From positions 1-64,000 of the forward strand of contig NZ_JAWQUO010000009.1 of assembly GCF_033446605.1 (NCBI RefSeq): a stretch of DNA of 64,000 bases. The letters run 5' to 3'. The DNA comes from Iodobacter sp025352645 (lineage in GTDB: Bacteria; Pseudomonadota; Gammaproteobacteria; Burkholderiales; Chitinibacteraceae). The stretch's first letter is position 1, and the number at the start of each line of letters is the position of its first letter. The notes under the pieces are model-generated. The model saw only the letters and a program-made list of their open reading frames with translations. It was not told the origin of the DNA and did no database searches. Below are positions 63,706 through 64,000 of the stretch, in pieces. A program made the translations under genes and the position numbers.

Positions 63706-64000
63706 ATGGCACGCACAGCATTAATCATTAGTGGAGGCGCACCCAACGCCACCTTGCTTGCAGGCGCTTTAGAAGCCTTTCATGAGCTAGGTGTTCATGT
63801 TGATGTGATCTCTACGGCGGGGGCAGGCGGTTTACTGGGTTTAATGTATATTGCCCCGAAGAACGGTGATGTTGTAAGCACTTTGCGTAGCTTAAAAGAA
63901 ATGGGTGTAGCAGACTTTATCTACCGCGCTTTTCCAGTGAATTTCAAGGTTTTTCATAAGCCTGGCCCAATGGCAGAAGCATACCGCCAAGCACTTAACA
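63706..64000 (+). CDS. Patatin-like protein, N-terminal part (runs off right edge)
   Basis: 98 residues visible. Glycine-rich opening LIISGGAPNATLLAGALEAF corresponds to the patatin oxyanion loop. The expected GXSXG nucleophile elbow reads ISTAGAGGLLG, with no Ser at the nucleophile position, so catalysis would differ or be lost. SD AAGAGA precedes the ATG. The remainder is outside the window. Confidence 0.7.
   Translation, partial: MARTALIISGGAPNATLLAGALEAFHELGVHVDVISTAGAGGLLGLMYIAPKNGDVVSTLRSLKEMGVADFIYRAFPVNFKVFHKPGPMAEAYRQALN

Overview
The 64-kb window reads as a chromosomal segment of a Gram-negative betaproteobacterium, most likely Neisseriales of the Chitinibacteraceae/Iodobacter type. 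This taxonomic guess is inferred from overall gene similarity (MsbA, RsmE, CreBCD, YgiQ, SlyX, purE/purK) and moderate GC content; no rRNA or tRNA is present to confirm it. Most of the window is ordinary housekeeping DNA, interrupted by one accessory type VI secretion (T6SS) island and many small palindromic intergenic elements.

Layout. 1-0.6 kb: start of a probable IS1595-like transposase, whose insertion cuts off an SDR oxidoreductase gene. 0.6-3.1 kb: HlyC/CorC-type membrane protein and a patatin-like lipase. 3.3-7.2 kb: creB-creC-creD two-component locus with a candidate CreB box before creD. 7.5-11.7 kb: RND pump and its adaptor. 12-18.4 kb: rsmE, msbA, purE, a small membrane protein, purK, tyrS. 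18.5-21.1 kb: pssA and pncB. 21.5-27.7 kb: a carbon/PHA-type cluster with a DUF3141 PhaC-like hydrolase, a MaoC-Pta fusion, ackA and fabI, followed by a parS-like 16-mer.

28.0-39.8 kb is the most interesting part: a vgrG with a C-terminal extension, overlapped by a phospholipase D effector of the Tle5 type, followed by five tandem Sel1-repeat lipoproteins (probable Tli5 immunity proteins) and a sixth decayed fragment. Copies 2-5 repeat with an exact 1342-bp period. They have near-identical ends and variable centres, and the fifth is frameshifted by one extra base in a poly-C tract (11 C against 10 C in copy 4). VgrG would deliver the lipase to a rival's periplasm, and the lipoproteins would protect the producer or act as an orphan-immunity reservoir.

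39.8-64 kb: glycerophosphodiester phosphodiesterase, a CorA/ZntB transporter, a large surface protein with a barrel-like N-terminus and LSPxQL-type repeats, a glycosyltransferase/acetyltransferase pair, LysR regulators with an EamA exporter, a GNAT enzyme, a methyltransferase, periplasmic beta-carbonic anhydrase, YgiQ, SlyX, MarC, YqfB, a CHASE4-HAMP-GGDEF diguanylate cyclase, an MFS transporter, an unknown 240-aa protein, a Fur-box-like site, a LysR gene divergent from a secreted MBL-fold protein, an unknown 126-aa protein, and a patatin-like gene cut by the right edge.

At least three families of intergenic inverted-repeat (MITE-like) elements recur, and several rho-independent-type hairpins separate transcription units. 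I found no CRISPR array, rRNA, tRNA or prophage.
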